Source: CAYLZO01 sp964387775 (GTDB taxonomy: Bacteria; Chloroflexota; Anaerolineae; JAAYZQ01). From it: 23,056 nucleotides of DNA. The position numbers and the translations under genes are program-made. Under the pieces are notes generated by a model that saw nothing but the letters and a program-made list of their open reading frames with translations, did not search any database and was not told the DNA's origin. The DNA is taken from positions 1 through 23,056 of the forward strand of contig CAYLZO010000059.1 of NCBI GenBank assembly GCA_964387775.1. The letters are read 5' to 3'. Of this stretch, positions 14,243 through 22,258 are shown one piece after another (position 1 is the first letter of the stretch; every line of letters begins with the position of its first letter).

Positions 14243-15498
14243 GCGCTCCCCTCGAGTGTTTGCTCGGGCTGCCGGTAGAAAAAGGTGTACAGCGCCAAGG
14301 CCGTCGCGCCGGTCACGCCGGCGTGGGGGCCAAAGCTCGTCGTCTGCAACTGGACCTGCTCGCCCAGGTTGGCAAAGGCCCGCTGGCGCATGACATCTTC
14401 GATGGCCGGCAGCAGGAGGTCCTGGCCCTGGGCGCAGAGCCCGCCCAGCACGATGAGGTCGGGGTTCAGGACGTTGACCAGGTTGGCCAGGGCGATGCCC
14501 ATGAAGCCGGCCCGCTCTTCCAGCATGGCCCGCGTCGCTGCGTCGCCGGCCCGGGCGGCGGCCAGCACCCGCTCGATGGCGCTGCCCTGCCCGCTCTGCA
14601 TGTGTCCGGCCAGGATGCCCTCCGGCTCCTGCGCGGCCAGCGCCTCGGCCAGGCGCACGATGACGGGCTCGGAGACGAGGGTCTCCAGGCAGCCGGTGTT
14701 GCCGCAGCGGCACGGCTCCCCGCCATCGGGCACGATGGTCGTGTGGCCGATCTCGCCGGCGCCCGCCGCGCTGCCCCGGAAAAGCTGCTCGCCGACCACG
14801 AACCCCGCGCCGACGCCGATGCGGGCGTAGACAAAGGCCAGGGCGTGGGCGTCCTGGCCCGCGCCAAAGAGGGCCTCGCCCAGGGCCATGGCCCGCGCGT
14901 TGTTGTCCACACAGACGGGCAGCGCCAGCCGCTCGGCCAGCCAGTCGCGGATGGGGACGTCGCGCCAGCCCAGGTTGGGTGCCACGACGTTGACCCCGGT
15001 GTGGGGGTTGACCAGGCCCGAGGCGCCGACGCCCACGCCGACGACCTTTTCGCGGGCGGCGCCGCTCCCGGCGAGGGCATCCTCGACCAGGCCGGCGGTC
15101 TCGCCCAGCACCTCATCGGGCGACCGGTCCAGGGGGTGGTCCAGGGAGAGGGTGGTCAGAAGCCGGGCGTGCAGGTTCGAGACGGCGACGCGGACGCTGC
15201 CGACGCCGATGTGGACGCCCACGGCGTAGCGGGCCTCGGGCGCCAGCCGCAGGAAGGTGCGGGGTCGCCCCACCCGCCGGGGTGGGGTGGGCTTTTGTGA
15301 ATTGTCCTCGGCGACCAGGCCCTGCTCCAGCAGTTCGGAGACGAGGTTGGTGATGGTCGTCGTCGAGAGGCCGGTCAGCTCGGCGAGGCGGACGCGGGAG
15401 ACGGGCTCGTGGCGGCGCAGCGTGGATAGCACGGCGCTCAAGTTGTGCGACTTGACCTTGCTGATGTTGCTGCCCAGTTGTGTTTGCCGACGTACCAT
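14239..15498 (-). CDS. ROK-family transcriptional repressor
   Basis: 419 residues. The N-terminal winged helix-turn-helix (about 18-65, SRVRLAELTGLSTTTITNLV) is followed by a basic hinge RVGRPRT (75-81) and a ROK domain. GHTTIVPDGG with H252 and the CxCGxxGC zinc motif (C263, C265, C270) is the ROK signature. The kinase-type catalytic Asp position reads Asn (DNNARA, 198-203), so it should sense a sugar rather than phosphorylate one. ROK repressors (XylR/NagC class) bind upstream of sugar operons and release on ligand. It is the first gene of the cluster behind a consensus promoter and presumably controls it and itself. The AT-rich TTAATTAA palindrome at 15520-15527, between promoter and start, is a candidate operator. 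Confidence 0.93.
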   Translation of the reverse strand: MVRRQTQLGSNISKVKSHNLSAVLSTLRRHEPVSRVRLAELTGLSTTTITNLVSELLEQGLVAEDNSQKPTPPRRVGRPRTFLRLAPEARYAVGVHIGVGSVRVAVSNLHARLLTTLSLDHPLDRSPDEVLGETAGLVEDALAGSGAAREKVVGVGVGASGLVNPHTGVNVVAPNLGWRDVPIRDWLAERLALPVCVDNNARAMALGEALFGAGQDAHALAFVYARIGVGAGFVVGEQLFRGSAAGAGEIGHTTIVPDGGEPCRCGNTGCLETLVSEPVIVRLAEALAAQEPEGILAGHMQSGQGSAIERVLAAARAGDAATRAMLEERAGFMGIALANLVNVLNPDLIVLGGLCAQGQDLLLPAIEDVMRQRAFANLGEQVQLQTTSFGPHAGVTGATALALYTFFYRQPEQTLEGSA

Positions 15499-15555
15499 AG
15501 ACGGATCCCCCTGCTCGAATTAATTAAGACAGAGGAAAAATTAAATTGCCCCTCG

Positions 15556-15584
15556 ATTATATGATTGTTATCCCTGAGTGTCAA
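15556..15584 (-). promoter_or_regulatory. Consensus sigma-70-type promoter of the catabolic cluster
   Basis: On the minus strand TTGACA (15584-15579) and TATAAT (15561-15556) are both perfect and 17 bases apart. Transcription would begin near 15549, giving a leader of about 50 bases that includes the palindrome TTAATTAA (15520-15527). The rest of the 206-base gap up to 15704 shows no gene. A perfect-consensus promoter needs tight repression, which fits the ROK gene it drives. Confidence 0.85.
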
Positions 15585-15704
15585 GTCTGGAGCGGGGGTC
15601 GGTCGGGAACATGGGGGAGCAGTGCCGGACACCGACTCACACCGAGATGCCAAACAGGTGGAGGCGCTGGGGTTCGTCGGCGTCCGGCGCTTGCTACGCT
15701 TTCG

Positions 15705-18700
15705 TTATTCCCCCACCTGCCAGACGTGGACCAGCGGCTTGTCCCCGTCGCCAAAGGGCTCAAAGAGGTAGAGCAGGCCCCGCGCCCGGTCAAAGGCCAG
15801 GGCGCCGACGTGGTATTTTTGCTGGTCTGACTCGATGTGGTACAGCACGTCGTCGATGTCCAGCGTGGCGTAGGGCTGTGGTTCCCAGGTCTCTATCTGC
15901 CCGCTGGCGACAGCGGCCAGGTCGGCGGGGTCGTAAAAGAGGAACCGGCCCACGAAGCCACTGCTCCACCAGCCCCGGTCGCAATCGGGGGGCCAGGGGG
16001 GCTGGTCGATGCCGTCGGCGCAGCCGTACCAGCAGTCGCCCGTGCCCTTGGTCCCCACGAACAGCACGGCGGCCTTGGCGCCGACGGTCAGCCAGGCCGC
16101 GCCCGTCCACTCGTCGGAGTGGTGGTAGCCGTCCATGCTGGGCGGGTTCGGCTCGTAGGCGTTGCCGTAGAGCAGGAGGGGCGTGGTCGGCAGGGTCGCG
16201 CCCGCTGGCGGCGGATTGCCCTCGGCCCAGGGGGCGATGGCAAAGAGGGACGGCCCCTGGGCGCCCTGTCCCCCATCGCGATAACGGCCCGTGGCCAGAT
16301 ACCGGCCCGAGGCGTAGGCGTCGGCCCAGGCCAGCGGGATGTCGAACAGGTAGTCGCCGGTCACGTAATTCCAATAGTCGCCGATGCGCCAGGCCCCAGC
16401 GGATTGGGGATTGGAGAGGTCCAGCCCGGCCCAGCCGTGGGAGGGGTCCGTCGCGCCTTCGTTCAGGTGGGGTGCCCAGGCAAAGTAGAGGCGTCCCGGC
16501 GGGGCGTAGGCCAGGCCGACGCGGGGCAGCTCCATGTAGCCAAAGAGGCCGTCTTTGATGTCGGCGAAGGGTTGCAGGGTCGTCGCTGTGTTCAGGTCGT
16601 TCAGGTCCTTGCCTGGTGAGATGGTGGGGACCGGGATGTTGACCTCCGAGACCCATTGGGTCTGGTCGTGCCCTGTGCCAAAGAGGGAGCCGGGGTAGCC
16701 ATCGGGAGCAGCAGACGGATCGCCGTCGGGGTAGTAGGTTGCGGCCGAGGCCCAGTTGCTCCACTCCCAGCCGACGTTGTCGGGCGTGCCGGGTGAGTCG
16801 GGCAGGCGGAAGGCGCCCCGGTAGACCAGGTCGGACGGCTGGACGAGGTTGCCGGAGGGCGGCGTGGTGGGGGTCAGGGTCGGCGTCGGGCTAGGTGTGC
16901 TGGTGGGCGTGCCAGGTTGGCCATACTCGTCGGCGCCAACGTCGGGTGCGGGGCCGACGGGCCGCGCGTCGCCGTCGTAGTCGGCCGGCACCTGGGCCAG
17001 AGGTGCGGCCTGGTCGATGGCTTCGCCGGCCGAGGCGACCAGGTGCAGGTCGGCGGCGGTGGGTTCCACGAACCAGCCCGTCTCGGCGTCCGTGACATTG
17101 CCGTTGAACGCGCTTCCAGCGCCGTCGCGGTTGATGATGGCCAGATTGGTCAGGTTGTAGGCAAAGGTGCCGGTGGTGTCGGCGTAGCGGGCCTCCATTC
17201 CCCAGGTCAGGCCCGGCGCCGGGTCGAGCAGCAGGGCCGTGTTGTGAGCTACCAGCCAATCGGTGGCGTGGACCATCTCTAGCACCGAGTCGTGGGGCAG
17301 CGAGGCGTAGATGAAATTGTTGCGCACCACGCCGCCGCTGTGGTCACCAGGGCCGTGGCTGGCGTTGCCAAAGGCGATGCCCTGGTAGCAATCGACGAGC
17401 AGGTTGCGCTCGACCACCGTGTCTGTAGAGCCGGACCAGAAGAGGATGGTGGGCACCGGCGCGTTGCCCGGCGTGCGGATGCGGTGCCACTCGTTGTCGC
17501 GCACAGTCCAGCGGTGGGCGTCGTGGGCGCTGATGCCGTTGGTGTAATCCTCCGGCGAGGTGGTGGTGTACTCCAGCCGGGAGCAGGCCAGCAGGCCGTC
17601 CTCACTGCCACTAGGATTGACCTTGACCAACTGGTAGCCGGTATCCACGATGTGCAGGTTGTAGAGGGTGGGCCGGTCGCGGCCCTGGATCGAGATGCCG
17701 TGCTCGTCGCCGTTGCGGATGGTGAGGTCGGCGATGGTGACGTCGTCGGCGTCGATGGCGACCACGTGGGTGTGGCTCCAGGTCAGCATGCCGCCGCCGT
17801 CCAGGACGACGTCGTCGCGGTCGCCGGTCGCACCCCGGATGGTGATGCCGTCGTTGAGCACCCAGATGGCGCCTTGCAGGTCGTAGACGCCGGGTGCGAC
17901 GAGGATGGTCGTGCCGGGCGCGGCGTTGGCCGCCTGGTCGCGTAGCTGGGCCTCAGTGGCGACGGAGACGGTCGGGCCGTCGGGCGGAGGCAGGGCTGGG
18001 CAATGGTCGGCGGTGGGCGGAGGCGTGGCAGTGCTGGTGGACGTAGGCGTGGCGGTACCGGTGGGCGTGGGGGTAGCCGTAGGCGTGAAAGTGGGCAGAT
18101 CTCTGAGGATGACGGGCAGGTAGATTTCATAGTCCCCGCTTGTCTGGGGTGTGGGCTCGGGCGTCGCGGTCGGCGTGTCGGTCGGCGTGGGCGTGTCCGT
18201 GGGGGTCGTGCTGCCTCCGGTCCAGCGGTTGTAGTAGACGTTGAGCAGGGTCACAAACTCGCCGCTGGCTTTTTGGTTGCCTGCCGCACTGGGGTGACTG
18301 TCGCCGTAGGCCGTCAGGTCGTTGCTGACCGTCTGGGTGTGCTGCACGGCCCCGTTCCGCCAGCGGTGGTGGTTGCCCGTCTCCCAGCCCAGATCGTTCG
18401 TTTCGGCATCGCCACCGTTGCTGGTCAGGACGTTGTAAAAGTCGAACACGGCCACGTTGTCGTGAGGATAGCCGTCCAACCAGTCGTTCACCAGCCAGTT
18501 GTTAAAGGCCCGGGCGTTCTCTGGCGGCTGCGAGCTATCGTAGGGCGCGACCGGCGGGGCGGTGATGACGACGAACAGCTTGTCCTGGCGCGTGGCAAAA
18601 TAGTCCAGCAGGTCGAGGTAGATGCCCTGGGCATTGGCGACGATGTGGTGGCTTGAGCCAGCATCCTGGCCGCGCAGGGGGTTGCTGTCGATGGGGGGGA

Positions 18701-19187
18701 TGGGATCGCCCAGGCTGCCGCCCAAGTTCGAGTTTGGATAGCACGATTTGAACATCACGATCTCGTTTTCGCCGCCGGGGTCGGTGGGCAGGCGCGAGTA
18801 GGCGGCGTGCTGGCCGCTCTCGGCGTAGAGGGCAGCCAGGTAGGTGCCGCTGCTCGGTCCCCGGAACCACGTCCACCAGTGGCCGATGTCGGTGAGGCTG
18901 CCGATGTCGGTACCATCCACCGTCCAGCCATAGTTGGTGTCGCTGACGAAATAGTTGTTGTCGCGCAGGGCCAGGCCCAGGCCGCCGTCCCAGTCGCTCA
19001 GCCAGTTTTCGCCGACGGAGTGGTGGATGAAGACGAGTTTGACCGGCTCAGCTGGCGGCGAGGATCCGTCAGCCCGGGACGGCGACGCGGCGGCAGTTGG
19101 CGCAGAGGGGGTACAGGCCAGCATGGCTATTGTGGCTACTACTCCAAGGATGAACCGGGTTGTGTATTCTTTGTTCTTGAGAAGCAT
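15705..19187 (-). CDS. Large lipoprotein: SGNH-like domain, parallel beta-helix, C-terminal module
   Basis: 1160 residues. ATG 19187 has GGAGG 8 bases upstream. The signal peptide ends at a lipobox MLAC (C25). Residues about 49-322 resemble an SGNH/GDSL esterase: FIHHSVG near the start (S57 as possible nucleophile) and GDSHPSAAGN near the end (D296 and H298). A Thr-Pro-rich linker (about 325-395) encloses a YLPVIL motif common in secreted Chloroflexota proteins. Residues about 405-755 form a right-handed parallel beta-helix (VAPGVYDL, GITIRGATGDRDDVVLDGGG, repeated NNFIY-like turns) ending in a DVGADEYG motif that typically closes such domains. A second Thr-Pro linker precedes an unrecognised module (about 782-1160), rich in Trp, Tyr and Gly, possibly a beta-propeller. 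The likely role is an outer-surface carbohydrate-active protein (deacetylase or lyase type), inferred only. Confidence 0.9.
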   Translation of the reverse strand: MLLKNKEYTTRFILGVVATIAMLACTPSAPTAAASPSRADGSSPPAEPVKLVFIHHSVGENWLSDWDGGLGLALRDNNYFVSDTNYGWTVDGTDIGSLTDIGHWWTWFRGPSSGTYLAALYAESGQHAAYSRLPTDPGGENEIVMFKSCYPNSNLGGSLGDPIPPIDSNPLRGQDAGSSHHIVANAQGIYLDLLDYFATRQDKLFVVITAPPVAPYDSSQPPENARAFNNWLVNDWLDGYPHDNVAVFDFYNVLTSNGGDAETNDLGWETGNHHRWRNGAVQHTQTVSNDLTAYGDSHPSAAGNQKASGEFVTLLNVYYNRWTGGSTTPTDTPTPTDTPTATPEPTPQTSGDYEIYLPVILRDLPTFTPTATPTPTGTATPTSTSTATPPPTADHCPALPPPDGPTVSVATEAQLRDQAANAAPGTTILVAPGVYDLQGAIWVLNDGITIRGATGDRDDVVLDGGGMLTWSHTHVVAIDADDVTIADLTIRNGDEHGISIQGRDRPTLYNLHIVDTGYQLVKVNPSGSEDGLLACSRLEYTTTSPEDYTNGISAHDAHRWTVRDNEWHRIRTPGNAPVPTILFWSGSTDTVVERNLLVDCYQGIAFGNASHGPGDHSGGVVRNNFIYASLPHDSVLEMVHATDWLVAHNTALLLDPAPGLTWGMEARYADTTGTFAYNLTNLAIINRDGAGSAFNGNVTDAETGWFVEPTAADLHLVASAGEAIDQAAPLAQVPADYDGDARPVGPAPDVGADEYGQPGTPTSTPSPTPTLTPTTPPSGNLVQPSDLVYRGAFRLPDSPGTPDNVGWEWSNWASAATYYPDGDPSAAPDGYPGSLFGTGHDQTQWVSEVNIPVPTISPGKDLNDLNTATTLQPFADIKDGLFGYMELPRVGLAYAPPGRLYFAWAPHLNEGATDPSHGWAGLDLSNPQSAGAWRIGDYWNYVTGDYLFDIPLAWADAYASGRYLATGRYRDGGQGAQGPSLFAIAPWAEGNPPPAGATLPTTPLLLYGNAYEPNPPSMDGYHHSDEWTGAAWLTVGAKAAVLFVGTKGTGDCWYGCADGIDQPPWPPDCDRGWWSSGFVGRFLFYDPADLAAVASGQIETWEPQPYATLDIDDVLYHIESDQQKYHVGALAFDRARGLLYLFEPFGDGDKPLVHVWQVGE

Positions 19188-19210
19188 GGTTGTCGTCCTC
19201 CTTCTTTGCA

Positions 19211-19216
19211 AGTATA
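19211..19216 (-). promoter_or_regulatory. Extended -10 element for the large lipoprotein gene
   Basis: On the minus strand TGTTATACT gives an extended -10 (TG-N-TATACT). No good -35 is present at 17 bases; that zone is filled by 11-bp repeats. Predicted transcription start is near 19204, leaving a short leader with the GGAGG site. Confidence 0.5.
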
Positions 19217-19220
19217 ACAC

Positions 19221-19264
19221 AGCAGCGTCCGATGTGCATCCGGGTGGCGTCCGAAGAGCATCCG
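19221..19264. repeat. Four phased 11-bp direct repeats (GCRTCCG every 11 bp)
   Basis: Plus-strand heptamers GCGTCCG, GCATCCG, GCGTCCG and GCATCCG recur at exactly 11-bp steps, each separated by 4 variable bases, within 19221-19264. They abut the -10 of the minus-strand lipoprotein gene and occupy its -35 position. The 7+4 design is that of boxes bound by OmpR/PhoB-type winged-helix regulators; here two such boxes lie head-to-tail. Confidence 0.75.
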
Positions 19265-19329
19265 AACAGGCCAGGCCCCAGGATAGGTTGGGTGCCCGGT
19301 ATTTGTTGCTCGTGCTTTCTGGCCAAAGG

Positions 19330-19358
19330 TGGACAATTCAATGATTTCGCGGTATAAT
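19330..19358 (+). promoter_or_regulatory. Sigma-70-type promoter of the 905-residue gene
   Basis: TGGACA (19330-19335) and TATAAT (19353-19358) are separated by 17 bases: five of six and six of six matches to consensus. Predicted start is near 19365, so the leader is about 113 bases and contains the stem-loop at 19400-19438. Confidence 0.75.
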
Positions 19359-19399
19359 GGACCGAACTTCTCAGTTCGAAAGGGGTAGCGGTTGCACGG

Positions 19400-19438
19400 T
19401 GGCTGATGGGAGCGGGGTTCTACCTCCCCCATCAGCCA
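19400..19438 (+). other. Leader stem-loop upstream of the 905-residue gene
   Basis: Arms TGGCTGATGGG (19400-19410) and CCCATCAGCCA (19428-19438) are perfectly complementary over 11 bp with a 17-base loop. There is no U-tract after it. It ends 22 bases before the GGGAAGGAGG ribosome-binding region at 19461-19470. I recognise no riboswitch class. Confidence 0.55.
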
Positions 19439-19477
19439 ACACCTTACCACTGCCCGAAAAGGGAAGGAGGCTCTGAA

Positions 19478-22195
19478 ATGGCAAAGCACAGGACGCGCGT
19501 GGGGCTTCACGCCCGGAACACCGTTCAGTTCCCGGATCACGATTATGCCCTCATTCGGGAGGCCCGCATCGAGACACTCAAGACCATGTCGCACACCGAC
19601 GTCTCGGTGTACGAAAAGTTGCACCAGCAAAACCCCGAGCTTCAATTCATCGTCCGCCTCTACGACGACCGCCTTCGCCACGACCAGCGGCCGAGCCCGG
19701 CCCAATTCGTGGCGAGAATGGTCCCCATCATCAACGGCCTGAAGCCGTACACGCGGCAATTCGAGATCCAAAACGAGCCGAATCACCAGTCGGGGCTCGA
19801 AGGATGGGGGGCCACGGCTGCCGACGCACGCAACTTTTTGGCCTGGTACACTCAGGTGCTGACTGCCCTGCGGCAACAGTGTCCCTGGGCCAAGTTCGGC
19901 TTTCCGGGCCTGGCGGTGCCCGCCTTCCTGCACAACGACCTGGAATGGCTGGATATTTGCAAACCCGCCATCCGGGCCTCCGACTGGCTGGGCTGCCACT
20001 GCTACTGGCAGTACGACAACATGATGAAGAAGGATTGGGGCTTGCGCTTTCAGATCTATCACGAGCGTTTCCCCCACAAGCGGATCGAGATCACCGAGTT
20101 TGGCAACTCCACGCCGCCCAACGATCTGCCCCGGCAGGAGATGGCCAAGCAGTACGTCCGCTACTACACCGAGTTGAATCAATATCCCTACCTCGGCTCG
20201 GCCAGTTGTTTCATCGCCTCCTCTCCCGACCCCGATTGGGCGCCTTTTGTCTGGGTGAAGGAGGGCGGCGAGCGGATGCCGGTCGTCCCGGCGGTGCGCG
20301 ACATGGCGCGCAAGCCCGTCGAGGTGGCGCCCGTCGAGCCGGCGCCCCCGCCGGTGCCCCCGGAGCCGCCCAAGCCGCCGGTGGAGCCCCCGCCGACGGC
20401 GCCGCCCCCCCCGACCGAGCGTACCTTCCCGGAGACGAGCAAGACGGTGCGGGGCGCCTTTCTGCGGTTTTTCGAGCGCTATGGCCTGGACATCTGTGGT
20501 TATCCGATTACCGAGCAATTCGAGGAATTCGGCCTGCCGGCCCAGTACTTCCAGCGCGTGGGCCTGGAGGAGTTCAAACCCGGGAAAATCCGCCTGAAAC
20601 TGGTGGGCACCGAAGCGTGGACTTTTCGTGAAAAGATCGCCCAACTCGAGGCGCGCATCAAAGAGCTGAGCCAGCAACCACCCCCGGCGGGCGGCCCCAT
20701 CAAGCCGGCTATGGAGGACATCGTCGAGGAATTGCCCAAGCATCCCACGCTGACCTACCCCAGCCGCTCCCTGGGCGAGATCAAGCGGATCGTCATCCAT
20801 CACACGGCGACCCCGCCGACCATCACCCCCAAGCGAATCGCCGAGTACCAGGTCAACAGGCTCGACAAGCCGGGCATCACCTATCACTTTGTCGTCGCTG
20901 CCGATGGCATTATCTACCAAACCAGCGCGCTGGAGACCGTCTCGGACCACGCCTTCAGCCAGAATCAGAGCAGCGTGGGCGTCTGCTTCACGGGCAATTT
21001 CACAAAGGCCATCCCCACGGCGGCCCAGCTCCAGGCCGGGGGCAAGCTGTGTGCCTGGCTGATCGGCCTGCTGCGGCTCAGCGCCGGCGACGTCGTCGGC
21101 ATCAGCGAGTTGGTCAACACCCAGTCGCCGGGTAAGCAGTGGCTCCACGGAAAAAAGTGGAAAGAGAAGCTGCTGGCCGAGGTGGAGGCGGTGTTGGAGG
21201 CCGGGGCGGAGGATCAATCGGCCCTCATCGCCTCCTTGCGAGAGCAGATCGAGGCCCTGCAAGCCGAGATCGACGCCCTGAAGGACCAGCTCGCCGAGCC
21301 GGAGCCGGAGCCGGGACCTCTGCCCGGCCCGGCCGAGATCCCCAGGCCCGCGATCCAGGACCTGATCGCCAAGCTGCCCAAGCACGAGACCAAGACCTAC
21401 GATTCGCGGCCGCTGAAGGCCATCGAGAGCCTGGTCGTCCACCACAGCGCCGTGCCGCCCAAGGTCGGTCCGAAGCGCATCGCCGAGTATCACGTCAACA
21501 ACCTGGATTGGCCCGGCGTCGGTTACCACTTTCTGGTCGCCAAGGACGGAGTGATCTACCAGGGCAATGCCTTGACCACAGTCTCCTACCACGCCATGGA
21601 GGCCAACCGCCGGGGCGTGGGTATCTGCTTCCTGGGGAACTTTACCAAGAAGGTGCCGCCGCCGGCTCAGCTCCAGGCGGGCGCCCACCTCATGGCCTGG
21701 CTGATGCAGGAGTTGGACGTCTCGCTCGACGAGGTCGTGGGCCACAAAGAGGCTATGAAAGCGCCGACTGCCTGCCCCGGCAACCAGTGGCTCGGCGGGA
21801 ACGAGTGGAAGGACATGCTTCGCCAGGAGATCGTCAAGGTCCAGGAGGAAACCACACAGCCTGCGCCTGCTCCTGCGCCGGGGGCCAAGCCGATCTATCA
21901 CTATATGCTCTTTTGGTCGCGGAACGGCACCTGGGCCGAGCAGGACTGGCTCAACGCCCAGAACTACATCGGGCGCTTTCAGCCCACGGTTGGCTTCAAG
22001 GTCAATGACGCGGCGCAGGCCGAATACGTGACCATCGTCGGCGGGCCGCTGGGCGTGCCCGAGTCGGCCGAGACCTGGTTGAAGGACCAGGGTTGCAAGG
22101 TGGACCGCATCGCCGGCAAGGACGAGGCGGAGACGAAAGAGATGCTGGACGAGCTGGCCGACCAGGGCAAGCAGTTCTTGAGCTTTGAGGAATAG
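19478..22195 (+). CDS. TIM-barrel glycosidase-like protein with tandem amidase_2 domains
   Basis: 905 residues; ATG 19478 follows GGGAAGGAGG. No signal peptide or membrane segment is visible. Residues about 5-275 look like a GH5/GH39-type TIM barrel with FEIQNEPNH (E100 as possible acid/base) and IEITEFGN (E207 as possible nucleophile). A Pro-rich linker (282-313) is followed by a GYPIT...QYFQR module (about 325-378) seen in other Chloroflexota secreted proteins, and a short coiled coil. Amidase_2 domain 1 (about 411-574) keeps H441/H442 but reads GISE at 541-544 and QSPG at 549-552 where zinc His and Cys are expected. Domain 2 (about 625-790) keeps H655/H656, H756 (GHKE) and C766 (ACPG). A coiled coil (about 580-607) separates them. 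A C-terminal module (about 804-905) is unrecognised. The likely activity is cleavage of N-acetylmuramoyl-L-alanine bonds by domain 2. Confidence 0.9.
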   Translation: MAKHRTRVGLHARNTVQFPDHDYALIREARIETLKTMSHTDVSVYEKLHQQNPELQFIVRLYDDRLRHDQRPSPAQFVARMVPIINGLKPYTRQFEIQNEPNHQSGLEGWGATAADARNFLAWYTQVLTALRQQCPWAKFGFPGLAVPAFLHNDLEWLDICKPAIRASDWLGCHCYWQYDNMMKKDWGLRFQIYHERFPHKRIEITEFGNSTPPNDLPRQEMAKQYVRYYTELNQYPYLGSASCFIASSPDPDWAPFVWVKEGGERMPVVPAVRDMARKPVEVAPVEPAPPPVPPEPPKPPVEPPPTAPPPPTERTFPETSKTVRGAFLRFFERYGLDICGYPITEQFEEFGLPAQYFQRVGLEEFKPGKIRLKLVGTEAWTFREKIAQLEARIKELSQQPPPAGGPIKPAMEDIVEELPKHPTLTYPSRSLGEIKRIVIHHTATPPTITPKRIAEYQVNRLDKPGITYHFVVAADGIIYQTSALETVSDHAFSQNQSSVGVCFTGNFTKAIPTAAQLQAGGKLCAWLIGLLRLSAGDVVGISELVNTQSPGKQWLHGKKWKEKLLAEVEAVLEAGAEDQSALIASLREQIEALQAEIDALKDQLAEPEPEPGPLPGPAEIPRPAIQDLIAKLPKHETKTYDSRPLKAIESLVVHHSAVPPKVGPKRIAEYHVNNLDWPGVGYHFLVAKDGVIYQGNALTTVSYHAMEANRRGVGICFLGNFTKKVPPPAQLQAGAHLMAWLMQELDVSLDEVVGHKEAMKAPTACPGNQWLGGNEWKDMLRQEIVKVQEETTQPAPAPAPGAKPIYHYMLFWSRNGTWAEQDWLNAQNYIGRFQPTVGFKVNDAAQAEYVTIVGGPLGVPESAETWLKDQGCKVDRIAGKDEAETKEMLDELADQGKQFLSFEE

Positions 22196-22207
22196 GATTT
22201 GCCAAGA

Positions 22208-22238
22208 AGCCCGGTCTCGGCCCGAGGCCGGGCTTTTC
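22208..22238 (+). terminator. Intrinsic terminator after the 905-residue gene
   Basis: Arms AGCCCGGTCTCGG (22208-22220) and CCGAGGCCGGGCT (22222-22234) pair over 13 positions with one U-G wobble, followed by TTTTCT. It lies 12 bases after the stop codon. Confidence 0.85.
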
Positions 22239-22258
22239 TATGCTTCCTCGAGAGGACC

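Noticed and set aside
14243..14713. Upstream in-frame extension of the isomerase-like gene
   Set aside because: This part overlaps the repressor gene in another frame and has low-complexity Arg/Pro/Gly content; the ATG at 14242 has a ribosome-binding site and an ATGA junction.
15331..15420. Kinase activity for the ROK protein
   Set aside because: It carries an N-terminal DNA-binding domain and the catalytic Asp position reads Asn, so it is a regulator.
19139..21901. A 920-codon minus-strand open frame opposite the amidase gene
   Set aside because: No family match or coherent domain is visible, and the plus-strand gene has clear domains, promoter, ribosome-binding site and terminator.
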